Shown piece by piece: positions 7,016-16,302 of a DNA stretch of 64,000 nt (the stretch's first letter is position 1; each line of letters opens with the position of its first letter). The notes under the pieces were generated by a model that worked only from the letters and a program-made list of their open reading frames with translations, was not told where the DNA came from and searched no databases. A program made the position numbers and the translations under genes. Source of the stretch: Njordibacter sp905182035 (GTDB lineage Bacteria; Pseudomonadota; Gammaproteobacteria; Pseudomonadales; Balneatricaceae); NCBI RefSeq assembly GCF_047730075.1, contig NZ_CP159831.1:2542001-2606000 (forward strand). Direction: 5' to 3'.

Positions 7016-7672
7016 TTACTTGTCGAGTGCTGAAAAAACAGCTGCTTTAATGTCGCTCACACTTCCTACACCTGCAATATAATGATATGCCGGTGCAGCA
7101 GGGCCGTCAGAGGCAATTAAACTCTTGTAGAAATCAATTAATGGTGCTGTTTGCTGATGGTATATGCTTAAGCGCTGGCGCACTGTATCTTCTTGATCAT
7201 CAGCACGTTGAACCAAATCTTCACCAGTCACATCGTCTTTACCTGTTTGCTTTGGGGCATTAAAAACAAGGTGATAAGTGCGGCCAGAACCAGGGTGCAC
7301 TCGGCGGCCACTCATACGCTTAATAATTTCTTCGTCAGCAACGTCAATTTCAACCACTCCATCAATTGAGATACCAGCGTCTTTTAACGCTTGAGCTTGC
7401 GGAATTGTGCGTGGAAAGCCATCAAACAAAAAGCCCTTTGTACAATCGTTGTGAGTAATACGTTCCTTAACTAAATTGACAACTAACTCATCGGAGACTA
7501 AGCCACCTTGGTCCATTACTTTTTTAGCAATTTGGCCTAACTCGGTGCCCAGCTTAACTGCTGCTCGTAGCATATCACCTGTAGAAATCTGAGGAATACC
7601 GTACTTTTCAGTAAGGTACTGTGCTTGCGTACCTTTACCTGCGCCAGGCGCCCCCAAAAGGATTAACTTCAT
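7016..7672 (-). CDS. adk: Adenylate kinase
   Basis: 218 residues. P-loop GAPGAGKGT at 7-15, the AMP-binding segment STGDMLRAAV, the FDGFPRT motif, and an extended LID domain starting RRVHPGSGRTYH. The LID lacks zinc-binding cysteines, as in other Gammaproteobacteria. It catalyses ATP + AMP to 2 ADP in the cytoplasm. The length fits the long-LID form (214 in Escherichia coli). A 252-bp gap upstream holds its promoter and a terminator-like hairpin from the preceding operon. Confidence 0.97.
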   Translation of the reverse strand: MKLILLGAPGAGKGTQAQYLTEKYGIPQISTGDMLRAAVKLGTELGQIAKKVMDQGGLVSDELVVNLVKERITHNDCTKGFLFDGFPRTIPQAQALKDAGISIDGVVEIDVADEEIIKRMSGRRVHPGSGRTYHLVFNAPKQTGKDDVTGEDLVQRADDQEDTVRQRLSIYHQQTAPLIDFYKSLIASDGPAAPAYHYIAGVGSVSDIKAAVFSALDK

Positions 7673-7767
7673 GATTTAACTCCAAAGAATTTAAGATACT
7701 ATGGCCATTATTTAATAGTAGAGTCAATCCATGTTCGACTATATTAAGATGCCTTAGCAAAGGGACG

Positions 7768-7785
7768 AAAAAGGGAGGCCTTTTT
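7768..7785 (-). terminator. Terminator-like hairpin between mazG and adk
   Basis: AAAAAGG-GAGG-CCTTTTT forms a 7-bp stem with a run of T at its end on either strand. It is 140 bp after the mazG stop and 96 bp before adk, in the 252-bp gap. It probably ends the long lepA-to-mazG transcript. A second weak stem (GCTTATA/TATAAGC, 7892-7910) sits just after mazG. Confidence 0.5.
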
Positions 7786-7924
7786 ATCACCATCCGTTTG
7801 TTAAGAAACCCATTATTCAAATACACATTTTACTCGGCCGAGTAGTGTAACTAAAACTATACTTTAGTGCCACGGGCGTTAAGTAAAACTGGCTTATAGC
7901 GGATATAAGCGCACTATCAACACA

Positions 7925-8752
7925 CTATAAGCCTTGGGCCTTAGCCGCATCCCAGCCTGCATCCATACGTTCTAAGCTGACATTTTCTAGCTGTTCTCCA
8001 GCCTCTAACAACTGTGATTCTAAGAAGCGAAAACGTCGCTCAAATTTGGCGTTAGCAGCTCGCATCACTTGTTCTGGGTCTTGTTTTAAATGCCTAGCCA
8101 TATTGACACAGGCAAACATTAAATCACCTAGCTCTTCTAGAGTGTGGTCCTTGTCGCCACTAGCAAAAGCCTTCTGAACCTCTTCCAGCTCTTCTGCCAT
8201 ATTGGCCAGCACGGGCGTTAAATCAGGCCAATCAAAACCCACATTGGCCGCGCGCTTTTGCAACTTTGCACTGCGCTGCATAGCGGGCAAGGCATTAGGC
8301 ACATCATCTAACACAGAGTGCTGCTGCTTAGCATCACGCTCGGCCTGCTTAATACTTTCCCAACGCTCTAACACCTGATCAGCATCCAGACCTGTTGCCC
8401 CTTGCTTCAGTCCATTGGCTTGGGGGCCAAACACATGGGGGTGGCGACGAATTAGTTTATCAGACATAGTTTGAGCTACATCGGCAAATTCAAAACTACC
8501 TTCTTCACGGGCTAGCTGGCAATAGAACACTACTTGAAATAACAAGTCCCCAAGCTCGTCCCGCAACTGCATCCGATCATCGGACTCTATGGCGTCCGCA
8601 ACCTCATAGGCTTCTTCTAAGGTATGGGGCAAAATACTACGGAAATCTTGTTTCAGATCCCACGGACAACCGCCATCTGGGTTACGTAATTGAGCCATAA
8701 TATCCAACAACTGTTGCATAGCATCGTCAGTATTAGTTGTATGTTTAGCCAT
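7925..8752 (-). CDS. mazG: Nucleoside triphosphate pyrophosphohydrolase
   Basis: 275 residues with two MazG domains in tandem. The first has GGCPWDLKQDFRSI, HTLEEAYEVADAI and DELGDLLFQVVFY; the second has ANMAEELEEVQKAF and LEELGDLMFACVNMARH. The paired glutamates bind the magnesium used to hydrolyse (d)NTPs to monophosphates. In Escherichia coli MazG also lowers ppGpp, and the gene follows relA there too. Here the start overlaps the end of relA by eight bases, so translation is probably coupled. Confidence 0.95.
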   Translation of the reverse strand: MAKHTTNTDDAMQQLLDIMAQLRNPDGGCPWDLKQDFRSILPHTLEEAYEVADAIESDDRMQLRDELGDLLFQVVFYCQLAREEGSFEFADVAQTMSDKLIRRHPHVFGPQANGLKQGATGLDADQVLERWESIKQAERDAKQQHSVLDDVPNALPAMQRSAKLQKRAANVGFDWPDLTPVLANMAEELEEVQKAFASGDKDHTLEELGDLMFACVNMARHLKQDPEQVMRAANAKFERRFRFLESQLLEAGEQLENVSLERMDAGWDAAKAQGL

Positions 8753-11000
8753 TTTTTTGTCGCCTCACATCCAACACGTTAGGTAGTTGGCTTATTTTAT
8801 CTAAGATGCGGCCGAGTAGGTCCAAACGAGGTATGTCGATGGTCATTGAAATCGTCGCCGAATGGGTTTTTTTGTCGACGTTAGTGCTGATATTACCCAA
8901 GTTAACGTTTTCATTGCCCAACACCATAACAACTTCACTCAATAAGCCAGATCGATCTACCGCTTCAATAAAGATGTCTACAGGGTAGGTGTGCTCACTA
9001 CTGCCAGACCAGCTCACTTCGATAATACGTTGACGGTCACGTTCAGCCATATTCATAATATTAAGGCAGTCTTGACGATGCACAGAAACACCACGAGTGA
9101 GGGTAATGAAGCCAGTTATTGGGTCACCTGGCACTGGCTTGCAACAATTAGCCATGGTGGTTAGGAGATTACCTACACCGGCTATTTGAACATCATTAGC
9201 AGCGACTGAAGTAGACTTAGTCTTGCCATTTAAGAGACTAAGGTCTAGCTGCTTCTTAGACTTAAGATTCGGCTCTACTTGTTGTTGGGCAGCATTAATA
9301 ACCTGAGCTAAACGAACATCGCCGGCACCTAAAGCCGCATACATGTCTTCTACATGTTTAAAGTTGATAGCAGCAGCGATTTGATTATAGTCCAGACCTG
9401 TAATAGCCATGCGACGCATTTCACGCTCCACCAACTGGCGTCCCGCAGTAGCATTTTTATCTTTGTCTAGCTGTTTAAAATAGTGGCTAATTTTAGCCCG
9501 CGTACGACCAGCGTTTACATAGCCTAAGTTTGGATTCATCCAATCTCTACTCGGCGCACCGCCTTTAGACGTCATGATAGAGACCTGATCGCCAGTTTGT
9601 AAACCATAGGTGAGGGGCACTATACGGCCATGGATTTTTGCCCCACGACAGGTATTACCTACTTCTGTGTGCACGCGGTAAGCAAAATCAATAGGTGTAG
9701 CCCCATTAGGCAGATCCACTACGTGGCCTTCAGGAGTAAACACGTAAATACGATCTTGCTCCGCATCACTCTTAACTTGGTTGACAAACTCAACTCCATC
9801 GCCCACTTCGTCATGCCACTCCAATACCTGACGTAGCCATGCTAGTTTATCGTCGTATGAGCTTCCATTGCTATTAACATCGGTGCCTTTGTACAACCAA
9901 TGGGCACACACACCAAGCTCTGCTTCATCGTGCATAGCAAAGGTACGAATCTGAATTTCTACAACTTTGCCTTCTGGACCAATCACCGCCGTATGCAAGG
10001 AGCGGTAGCCGTTTTCTTTAGGGGTAGCAATATAGTCGTCAAATTCCTGAGGGATATTACGCCACAAACCATGGACGATACCCAAGGCGGTATAACAGTC
10101 GGTAAGTTCAGGCACCAGTATACGTACTGCACGCACATCGTAAACTTGAGAAAACTCAATGTTCTTGCGTTGCATTTTGCGCCAGATACTATAAATATGC
10201 TTAGCTCGGCCCATGATATCTGGCTCAACGCCCGCGCCCATGAGTTGTTCTGTTAGATCAGCTAGCACGCGTTCAATGTAGTCTTGCCTATCCATGCGCC
10301 GCTCGTCTAAAAACGAGGCAATTTCTTTATAGGCATTAGGCTGAAGGTAACGAAATGATAGGTCTTCAAGTTCCCACTTAACAGCGCCAATACCTAGGCG
10401 GTGAGCCAAAGGCGCGTATACATCAAAAACTTCTCGGGATACTAGGTAGCGTTTTTTTCGATCCACATTTTTTACTGCTCGAATGGCGCAGGTACGCTCA
10501 GCCAGTTTAATCAATGCAACACGCACATCATCTACTAGGGACACCAGCATCTTACGAACGTTGGTTAGCTGGCCATCTGATTGGCCTAAAATGCTATCTC
10601 GTGTGGGACTTTGTAAGTTGCTGATAGCAGCCATCTGCAACACACCATCAATCAACCTGGCTACCACTGGACCAAAGATCTCCTTAACATCGTTAAGGGG
10701 CAATTTATTTTCACGCACAGCTCGATATAACACTGCAGCTACCAAGGTTTCTTCGTTCACCTGCAGGGTGGTTAAAATTTCGGCCATTTCAAGTCCAGTG
10801 CGAAAGCAGTCAACTTCTTCTGTGGCCCAAATATCTTCACTTTTGCTGGCGTGGTCACGAACTTCTTGGGCCAATTCACAGGCCTTTTGTAGGCGGCTGG
10901 TATCTGCCAGCTCTACTTGATTTTGCAAGCCCGCCATCCAGGCTTGGATATCAACGTTACCGTCAGCATGGGTTGGGTGTATTGCGCGTACCTGTACCAT
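8745..11000 (-). CDS. relA: GTP pyrophosphokinase (ppGpp synthetase I)
   Basis: 751 residues, close to 744 in Escherichia coli. Order: an inactive hydrolase domain (the HD metal motif is missing, with LYRAVRENKL in its place), a synthetase domain containing YRSLHTAVIGPEGKVVEIQIRT, the TGS domain (IYVFTPEGHVVDLPNGATPIDFAYRVHTEVG), the zinc-finger region with CCKPVPGD, and a C-terminal ACT domain. The missing HD marks it as RelA rather than the bifunctional SpoT, which must be elsewhere. It makes ppGpp on stalled ribosomes. It lies 70 bp after rlmD, with a strong GC hairpin in between. Confidence 0.97.
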   Translation of the reverse strand: MVQVRAIHPTHADGNVDIQAWMAGLQNQVELADTSRLQKACELAQEVRDHASKSEDIWATEEVDCFRTGLEMAEILTTLQVNEETLVAAVLYRAVRENKLPLNDVKEIFGPVVARLIDGVLQMAAISNLQSPTRDSILGQSDGQLTNVRKMLVSLVDDVRVALIKLAERTCAIRAVKNVDRKKRYLVSREVFDVYAPLAHRLGIGAVKWELEDLSFRYLQPNAYKEIASFLDERRMDRQDYIERVLADLTEQLMGAGVEPDIMGRAKHIYSIWRKMQRKNIEFSQVYDVRAVRILVPELTDCYTALGIVHGLWRNIPQEFDDYIATPKENGYRSLHTAVIGPEGKVVEIQIRTFAMHDEAELGVCAHWLYKGTDVNSNGSSYDDKLAWLRQVLEWHDEVGDGVEFVNQVKSDAEQDRIYVFTPEGHVVDLPNGATPIDFAYRVHTEVGNTCRGAKIHGRIVPLTYGLQTGDQVSIMTSKGGAPSRDWMNPNLGYVNAGRTRAKISHYFKQLDKDKNATAGRQLVEREMRRMAITGLDYNQIAAAINFKHVEDMYAALGAGDVRLAQVINAAQQQVEPNLKSKKQLDLSLLNGKTKSTSVAANDVQIAGVGNLLTTMANCCKPVPGDPITGFITLTRGVSVHRQDCLNIMNMAERDRQRIIEVSWSGSSEHTYPVDIFIEAVDRSGLLSEVVMVLGNENVNLGNISTNVDKKTHSATISMTIDIPRLDLLGRILDKISQLPNVLDVRRQKNG

Positions 11001-11019
11001 GGTTAAATTCCGTCTAAAT

Positions 11020-11037
11020 AGCGCGCTAAGGCGCGCT
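11020..11037. other. GC-rich hairpin between rlmD and relA
   Basis: AGCGCGC-TAAG-GCGCGCT is a perfect 7-bp stem with a 4-base loop, inside the 70-bp gap between two cotranscribed genes. It has no T-run, so it is more likely an RNA-processing or stabilising hairpin than a terminator. It sits about 20 bases from the relA start codon. Confidence 0.45.
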
Positions 11038-11070
11038 CGTTATTGTAGTTCATCTGTTATTACTTGAGCA

Positions 11071-12498
11071 TTATTTTCGAACAAGTAAAGCCATAACTTC
11101 TAAGTGAGGGGTATGGGGAAACATGTCTATACAGCCCACTTTAGCAACGTTTAGCCCAAGGGCCTGAAATTCTTTTAAATCTCTCGCCATAGATGCAGGG
11201 TTGCATGACACATAAACCACACGTTCCAAGGGCTGACCTTTGAGTAACTGGGCAATGCCTTTAGCCCCCGCACGAGGAGGGTCTAATAAGGCTTTATTAA
11301 AGGACTTTTTCTGCCACAGCTTGCGGGCGCTAGCATCAAACAAGTCTGCATGTTCGAAGTCGACCAAAACCAAACCATTGCGCTGAGCGTTCTTACGGCC
11401 TTGTTTTACCATGGAATAGTCACCTTCTAAGGCCAATACAGCAACACCTTGATCAGCCATGCTTGCAATCGGCAGGGCAAAGTTACCCACACCACTGAAC
11501 AAATCTAACACTTGGTCCCCAGCTTTTGGCTCCAGCCATTCTAGAGCCTGAGCAACCATGCCTTGGTTAACCTTGGCGTTTACCTGAACAAAATCTTGTA
11601 CTGCAAAATCTAACTCAATGGGCTTGTCTATTCCAGCCACTACTAAACTGTAGCTTAGCCCCTCTATATTGCCACTTAACCATAGGTCATCATGGTCCGT
11701 TTGCTGGCACACCATACTAATTGCGTGCTGCGCACCAAAATTAGCCAACAGCTGCTGATCTTCGGCTGTCAGCGTGGCCGATACCTTTAAACTAATACAG
11801 GCTCTTGCATCAGCTTGTAATAGCTCCACATGGGTAACCCATTGTGTATGTTCCAAAGCCACTAATATTTCACGTAGAGGCACTAATAGTTTAGACAGAG
11901 CTGGCTCCAATACGGGACACTGGCTGATTGGCACAATGTGTTTATGGCCACTTTGACGAAAACCCAGCAATAAGGTTTTGCTGTCAGCAAAATAACGTGT
12001 AGCCAGCTGCGCCCGGCGGCGGTAGCCAAGGCTTTGACCAGTAATAGGTTGCGCCCATTGTTTAGGTTCGATATCCGCTAGACGACGTAATTGCTCAGCA
12101 ATAGCGGCCTGCTTAAAACTTATTTGAGCCACTGGCTCTAAGTGCTGCAATTGACAACCACCACACGTGTCGTACACAGGACAAAAAGGTGAAACTCGTT
12201 GATCACTGGCCTGCTTAAGCTCCAACAAACGGGCTTCAGCGTGGGTTTTATGGTCGCTAAGCACTTCTGCCTTCACCAATTCACCTTGCAATCCACCCTC
12301 AACAAAAATAGTTTTTCCTTGCCAGCGACCAACACCACGACCATCGTGACTTAGGTCTTCAAGCTCTATGTGTAAGTGCTTACCTACAGGCAAAGTGACC
12401 ACTTCAACGTCTTCTTGGGCTTGAGCACGCTTTTGCTTAGCCGAGGCCGAAGGGTTTTTAAGTTTAAGTTTGCGCTGTAAGGGCGATAAACGGGCCAT
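11071..12498 (-). CDS. rlmD: 23S rRNA (uracil1939-C5)-methyltransferase
   Basis: 475 residues. A basic N-terminal tail leads into a TRAM RNA-binding domain (about 35-95), then the iron-sulfur cluster ligands CPVYDTCGGCQLQHL, a SAM-binding domain (VLDLFSGVGNFALPIA) and the catalytic cysteine in VYVSCNPASMARDL. This is the RumA/RlmD layout, methylating U1939 of 23S rRNA. It precedes relA, as it does in Escherichia coli and Pseudomonas, and is two bases from the end of cysM. It is slightly longer than the 433 residues of Escherichia coli because of the N-terminal tail. Confidence 0.95.
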   Translation of the reverse strand: MARLSPLQRKLKLKNPSASAKQKRAQAQEDVEVVTLPVGKHLHIELEDLSHDGRGVGRWQGKTIFVEGGLQGELVKAEVLSDHKTHAEARLLELKQASDQRVSPFCPVYDTCGGCQLQHLEPVAQISFKQAAIAEQLRRLADIEPKQWAQPITGQSLGYRRRAQLATRYFADSKTLLLGFRQSGHKHIVPISQCPVLEPALSKLLVPLREILVALEHTQWVTHVELLQADARACISLKVSATLTAEDQQLLANFGAQHAISMVCQQTDHDDLWLSGNIEGLSYSLVVAGIDKPIELDFAVQDFVQVNAKVNQGMVAQALEWLEPKAGDQVLDLFSGVGNFALPIASMADQGVAVLALEGDYSMVKQGRKNAQRNGLVLVDFEHADLFDASARKLWQKKSFNKALLDPPRAGAKGIAQLLKGQPLERVVYVSCNPASMARDLKEFQALGLNVAKVGCIDMFPHTPHLEVMALLVRK

Positions 12499-12500
12499 GA

Positions 12501-13391
12501 TTAAGCAAATACTCCAGTGGATAAGTAGCGATCGCCACGATCACAAATAATACAAACAATAACAGCATTTTCTACCTGCTTAGACAGCCGCAATGCGCCA
12601 GCTACGGAACCACCAGAAGACACCCCAGCAAAGATGCCTTCCTCTGTCGCTAAGGCTTTCATAGTTGCTTCCGCTTCAGCCTGGTCCATGTCAATAATGG
12701 CATCCACTTTTGCGGCGTCAAAAATACTTGGCAAGTAGGCTTCAGGCCAGCGACGAATGCCGGGGATTTGCGAATCTGGCTTAGGCTGCAGGCCATGAAT
12801 CTGTATCTCTGGGTTTTGTTCCTTTAAATAAGCCGATAACCCCATGATAGTGCCTGTGGTGCCCATGGAGCTAACCAAATGGGTAATTTTACCTTGGGTT
12901 TGCTGCCACATCTCAGGACCAGTTGTGCGGTAATGGGCCAATGGGTTATCACTATTGGCGAACTGGTCAAGCACCTTGCCTTCACCACGGGCCTGCATGG
13001 CTAGGGCTAAATCCCGAGCACTTTCCATACCTTGAGCTGCAGTCACTTCAATCAGTTCAGCGCCATAAGCAGCCATAGACGCCTTACGTTCTAAGCTCAT
13101 GTTATCAGGCATAATTAACTTCAGTTGATAGCCTTTTATAGCTGCCACCATGGCTAGGGCAATACCCGTGTTGCCGCTGGTGGCTTCAATAAGCACATCA
13201 CCAGGTTGGATATCACCACGTTTTTCTGCTTCTGTAATCATGCTCAGGGCTGGACGATCTTTCACCGAGCCTGCTGGATTGTTGCCCTCAAGCTTGGCCA
13301 GAATGACATTACTAGTATTACCCGGCAAACGCTGTAAGCGAACTAAGGGCGTATTGCCTACATAGTCTTCTATGGTGGGAAACTTGTGCAT
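12501..13391 (-). CDS. cysM: Cysteine synthase B (O-acetylserine sulfhydrylase B)
   Basis: 296 residues of a fold-type II PLP enzyme. PLP lysine K44 is in NNPAGSVKDRPAL, the substrate loop is EATSGNTGIALA, and the phosphate-binding loop is SSMGTTGTIMG. The protein reads like the CysM branch (compare the ending ICDRGDRYLSTGVF). It condenses O-acetylserine with sulfide or thiosulfate to give cysteine or S-sulfocysteine. It sits between acpS and rlmD in the long minus-strand run. Confidence 0.93.
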   Translation of the reverse strand: MHKFPTIEDYVGNTPLVRLQRLPGNTSNVILAKLEGNNPAGSVKDRPALSMITEAEKRGDIQPGDVLIEATSGNTGIALAMVAAIKGYQLKLIMPDNMSLERKASMAAYGAELIEVTAAQGMESARDLALAMQARGEGKVLDQFANSDNPLAHYRTTGPEMWQQTQGKITHLVSSMGTTGTIMGLSAYLKEQNPEIQIHGLQPKPDSQIPGIRRWPEAYLPSIFDAAKVDAIIDMDQAEAEATMKALATEEGIFAGVSSGGSVAGALRLSKQVENAVIVCIICDRGDRYLSTGVFA

Positions 13392-13411
13392 ACTGACCTC
13401 TAGTTAACAGC

Positions 13412-13786
13412 CTAGCTTAGCACTACAAAAGCTAAGGCTTGGTCCAATTCGTCGGCAATACTGATATGGGTTTTTTGGCTACCCAAATCAGCTTGACGTT
13501 GTGCAGCTGCCCCACTAAAGATAAGCAGAGGCGCACCCATTTCATCGTGTTCTATGTGCATTTGCTGCCAAGAAATACCACGGCCAATACCCGTTCCTAA
13601 GGCTTTGGCGGCGGCCTCTTTAGCAGCAAAGCGTTTGGCCAAAAAAGCAGCTGGCTGGCTGGCTACATCAAACTGAGCCATTTCCAACTCTGTGAGTATA
13701 CGCTGGGCAAACTTGCGCCCTGAGCGTTCTAGGGCCGCTTCAATACGAGCGGTTGCTACGATATCCGTGCCAATTGCCTTAACCAT
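13412..13786 (-). CDS. acpS: Holo-[acyl-carrier-protein] synthase
   Basis: 124 residues. The metal ligands D8 (GTDIV) and E57 (RFAAKEAAAKALGTG) are both present. AcpS transfers 4-phosphopantetheine from CoA to the serine of apo-ACP. It directly follows pdxJ by 21 bp, the same order as in Escherichia coli. Complete. Confidence 0.95.
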   Translation of the reverse strand: MVKAIGTDIVATARIEAALERSGRKFAQRILTELEMAQFDVASQPAAFLAKRFAAKEAAAKALGTGIGRGISWQQMHIEHDEMGAPLLIFSGAAAQRQADLGSQKTHISIADELDQALAFVVLS

Positions 13787-13807
13787 GTGCTGTCTCGTTG
13801 TGCCTTG

Positions 13808-14569
13808 TTAGACGCGGCTAGGGCGTTGGGGTTCACGGGCAGCTAACATCAGTGCTTTCATGTTTTTTACCGCCTGAGGCAGGCCAACAAATAGCGCATC
13901 CGCAATTAAAGAGTGGCCAATATTAAGTTCGTTAAATTCAGGGATTGCAGCGATGGCTTCTACGTTTTGTAAGGTCAGTCCGTGACCACCATTAACAATA
14001 AGCCCAATACTGGCGGCATAGGTTGCGCATTCCGCTATACGCACCAGCTCGGCGTGTTGTTGGGCATAATTGGTGGCGTCGGCATAAGCACCCGTGTGTA
14101 TCTCTATAAGCTCTGCACCTGTGCGTTTTGCTGCATCTATCTGTTGCTTGTCGGCATCTATAAACAAAGAAATCTGAATGCCTACAGCTTGCATACGCTG
14201 GCATGCAGACTTGATTTTTGCTTCTTGAGAGGCCACGTCTAAGCCACCCTCTGTGGTGAGCTCTTGACGCTTTTCTGGTACCAAACACACATAAGTTGGG
14301 GCAATCTCTACGGCTAAATCAACCATAGCATCGGTTACTGCTATCTCAAAGTTCATGCGTGTTTGTAACACTTGGGACATAACGCGCACGTCACGCTCTT
14401 GAATGTGGCGTGCATCTTCCCGCAAATGCACAGTAATACCATCTGCACCAGCTTGTTCTGCATCTAAAGCGGCTTTTACTGGGTCTGGATAGCGTGTACC
14501 CCGAGCTTGGCGTAGGGTCGCGATATGATCTACATTTACGCCTAATAAAATTCGATTTGGATCAACCAT
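13808..14569 (-). CDS. pdxJ: Pyridoxine 5'-phosphate synthase
   Basis: 253 residues with a TIM-barrel layout. It starts with LGVNVDHIATLRQARGTRYPDP, contains HLREDARHIQERDV and the C-terminal NGGHGLTLQNV, and ends with a phosphate-binding helix (NIGHSLIADALFVGL). It condenses 1-deoxyxylulose 5-phosphate with 3-amino-2-oxopropyl phosphate in the DXP-dependent vitamin B6 pathway. It follows recO and precedes acpS. Confidence 0.96.
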   Translation of the reverse strand: MVDPNRILLGVNVDHIATLRQARGTRYPDPVKAALDAEQAGADGITVHLREDARHIQERDVRVMSQVLQTRMNFEIAVTDAMVDLAVEIAPTYVCLVPEKRQELTTEGGLDVASQEAKIKSACQRMQAVGIQISLFIDADKQQIDAAKRTGAELIEIHTGAYADATNYAQQHAELVRIAECATYAASIGLIVNGGHGLTLQNVEAIAAIPEFNELNIGHSLIADALFVGLPQAVKNMKALMLAAREPQRPSRV

Positions 14570-14621
14570 TTTTTGTCTTCTCTTAATTGTCGCTAGTCTT
14601 ACTTCGGCAAACTAATATTAG

Positions 14622-15347
14622 TTACTTTTTAACGATAGTGTGGAATAGATTACGGCTTTGTAATGGTTTGCCGCCCAAGAGCTGGTCTAAGTTAGCTCGA
14701 GCCATGTACTTAGCGACTTTAAGGCACTCGCTATCAGTGTATTGGCCTGCCGCTAATTGCAGCAATATCTTACCGTTAATCGAAGGGGCACTAATGCCCT
14801 CACGATGGTGGATTTGGCTTAAACAAACCCCTTGCAGTGGATGTAACTGATAACCTGCTTCCACCACTACTGGCTCGCCCGTTACATAGTCTTTATCTAA
14901 CACCATATGATACCCCAGTTCGTCCATTAGATGGACCTCAAAGGGGCGCAAACATTGTTCTAATACGGAATTTCCCGTCAACTGATTGAGCAAGGCTTGG
15001 TAGTAGGCAAATAAATTGGGGTGAGGGTCATCTGACGCCAGTAACTTGAGCAACAGCTCATTAACATAGAGGCCACCGTAAAGGCTGTTACCAACTATGT
15101 CTAATGGCGGACCGGCCCCATCAAACTGAAGGCTTGTACGTAATTCACCACGCCCTGTAAAGCTCACCATAAGCGGCGTAAAGGGCTGAACTAAAGCGCG
15201 TTTAGCCGGCTGTTTACCCTTTGATTTTCGCGCCCCATGAACAATCACCGACACTCGGCCTTGGTGGAGCGTAAACAAATCAGCAATGACGCTACTTTCC
15301 CGCCATGGGCGGCTGTGTAATACGTAGGCGGGCTGCTGTTCAGTCAT
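14622..15347 (-). CDS. recO: DNA repair protein RecO
   Basis: 241 residues. N-terminal OB-fold start AYVLHSRPWRESSVIADLFT followed by a GARKSKGK basic loop. The helical C-terminal region lacks the four-cysteine zinc finger found in some RecO proteins, as in Escherichia coli. RecO works with RecR to load RecA onto SSB-coated single-stranded DNA. It lies six bases downstream of era. Confidence 0.93.
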   Translation of the reverse strand: MTEQQPAYVLHSRPWRESSVIADLFTLHQGRVSVIVHGARKSKGKQPAKRALVQPFTPLMVSFTGRGELRTSLQFDGAGPPLDIVGNSLYGGLYVNELLLKLLASDDPHPNLFAYYQALLNQLTGNSVLEQCLRPFEVHLMDELGYHMVLDKDYVTGEPVVVEAGYQLHPLQGVCLSQIHHREGISAPSINGKILLQLAAGQYTDSECLKVAKYMARANLDQLLGGKPLQSRNLFHTIVKK

Positions 15348-15353
15348 ACTAGT

Positions 15354-16289
15354 TTAATCGAGGCCGTCGTAACCTAAGCTTTGTAAAGCTCGCTCATCAT
15401 CAGACCAGCCACTTTTCACCTTTACCCACAGTTTGAGCATTACCTTACACTCAAACATACGCTCCATATCCACCCGCGCATCACGTCCGATCTGTTTAAT
15501 TCGGTCGCCTTTGTCACCGATAAGGATACGTTTTTGGCCTTTCCGCTCTACTAAAATTAAAGCTCCTATATGCAGCACCGGCCCATCTTGGGCAAATTCT
15601 TCTATCTCTACGGTCATTTGATAAGGCAGTTCATCACCTAACTGCCGCATGATTTTTTCACGAATCAACTCCGCAGTGATAAAACGCGCACTGCGGTCGG
15701 TTACTTGGTCTTCAGGAAAAAAGTGGCGCCCATTAGGTAGTTGGTCAAGCACACATTGCTCTAACTGCTCGACTGAAGCACCTGTATGGGCCGCGATAGG
15801 CACCAATACCGCGTTAGGCAAACGCTGCTGCACTTCTTGTAAATACGGTAATAAGGACTGTTTATCATCGAGTATGTCAATTTTATTAATGGCTAAAATC
15901 ACCGGGCAATTGGCAGCTTTAACTTTTTCGTAGACGTGCTCGTCAGCCTCGTTCCAGCGTGTACGATCTACCATAAAAATCACTAAATCTACGTGCTTTA
16001 AGGCACTAGAAGCAGCTTTATTCATGTAGCGGTTAATAGCTTTGTCGGCTTGATCTATATGCAAACCCGGCGTATCCACATAAACAACCTGCACGTCACC
16101 TTCGGTTTTAATACCCAGAATTTGATGGCGTGTGGTTTGCGGCTTACGAGAAGTAATGCTAATTTTTTGGCCCAATATACGATTAAGTAAAGTGGATTTG
16201 CCTACATTAGGTCGGCCCACAATAGCTACATATCCACACTTTGTGTTGCTGTCATTTTGGGCTGCTAGCCAGGTATCTAAATCTGTCAT
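15354..16289 (-). CDS. era: GTPase Era, 16S rRNA and 30S assembly factor
   Basis: 311 residues from the ATG at 16289 (MTDLDTW); a longer frame to 16322 overlaps the end of rnc and is less likely. G1 GRPNVGKS (25-32), G3 DTPGL and G4 NKID are clear, and the C-terminal KH domain reads LIGDKGDRIKQIGRDARVDMERMF. Era binds the 3' end of 16S rRNA during small-subunit maturation. The gene is 13 bp after rnc, the classic rnc-era-recO cluster. Confidence 0.96.
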   Translation of the reverse strand: MTDLDTWLAAQNDSNTKCGYVAIVGRPNVGKSTLLNRILGQKISITSRKPQTTRHQILGIKTEGDVQVVYVDTPGLHIDQADKAINRYMNKAASSALKHVDLVIFMVDRTRWNEADEHVYEKVKAANCPVILAINKIDILDDKQSLLPYLQEVQQRLPNAVLVPIAAHTGASVEQLEQCVLDQLPNGRHFFPEDQVTDRSARFITAELIREKIMRQLGDELPYQMTVEIEEFAQDGPVLHIGALILVERKGQKRILIGDKGDRIKQIGRDARVDMERMFECKVMLKLWVKVKSGWSDDERALQSLGYDGLD

Positions 16290-16302
16290 GGTATATTTTC
16301 TG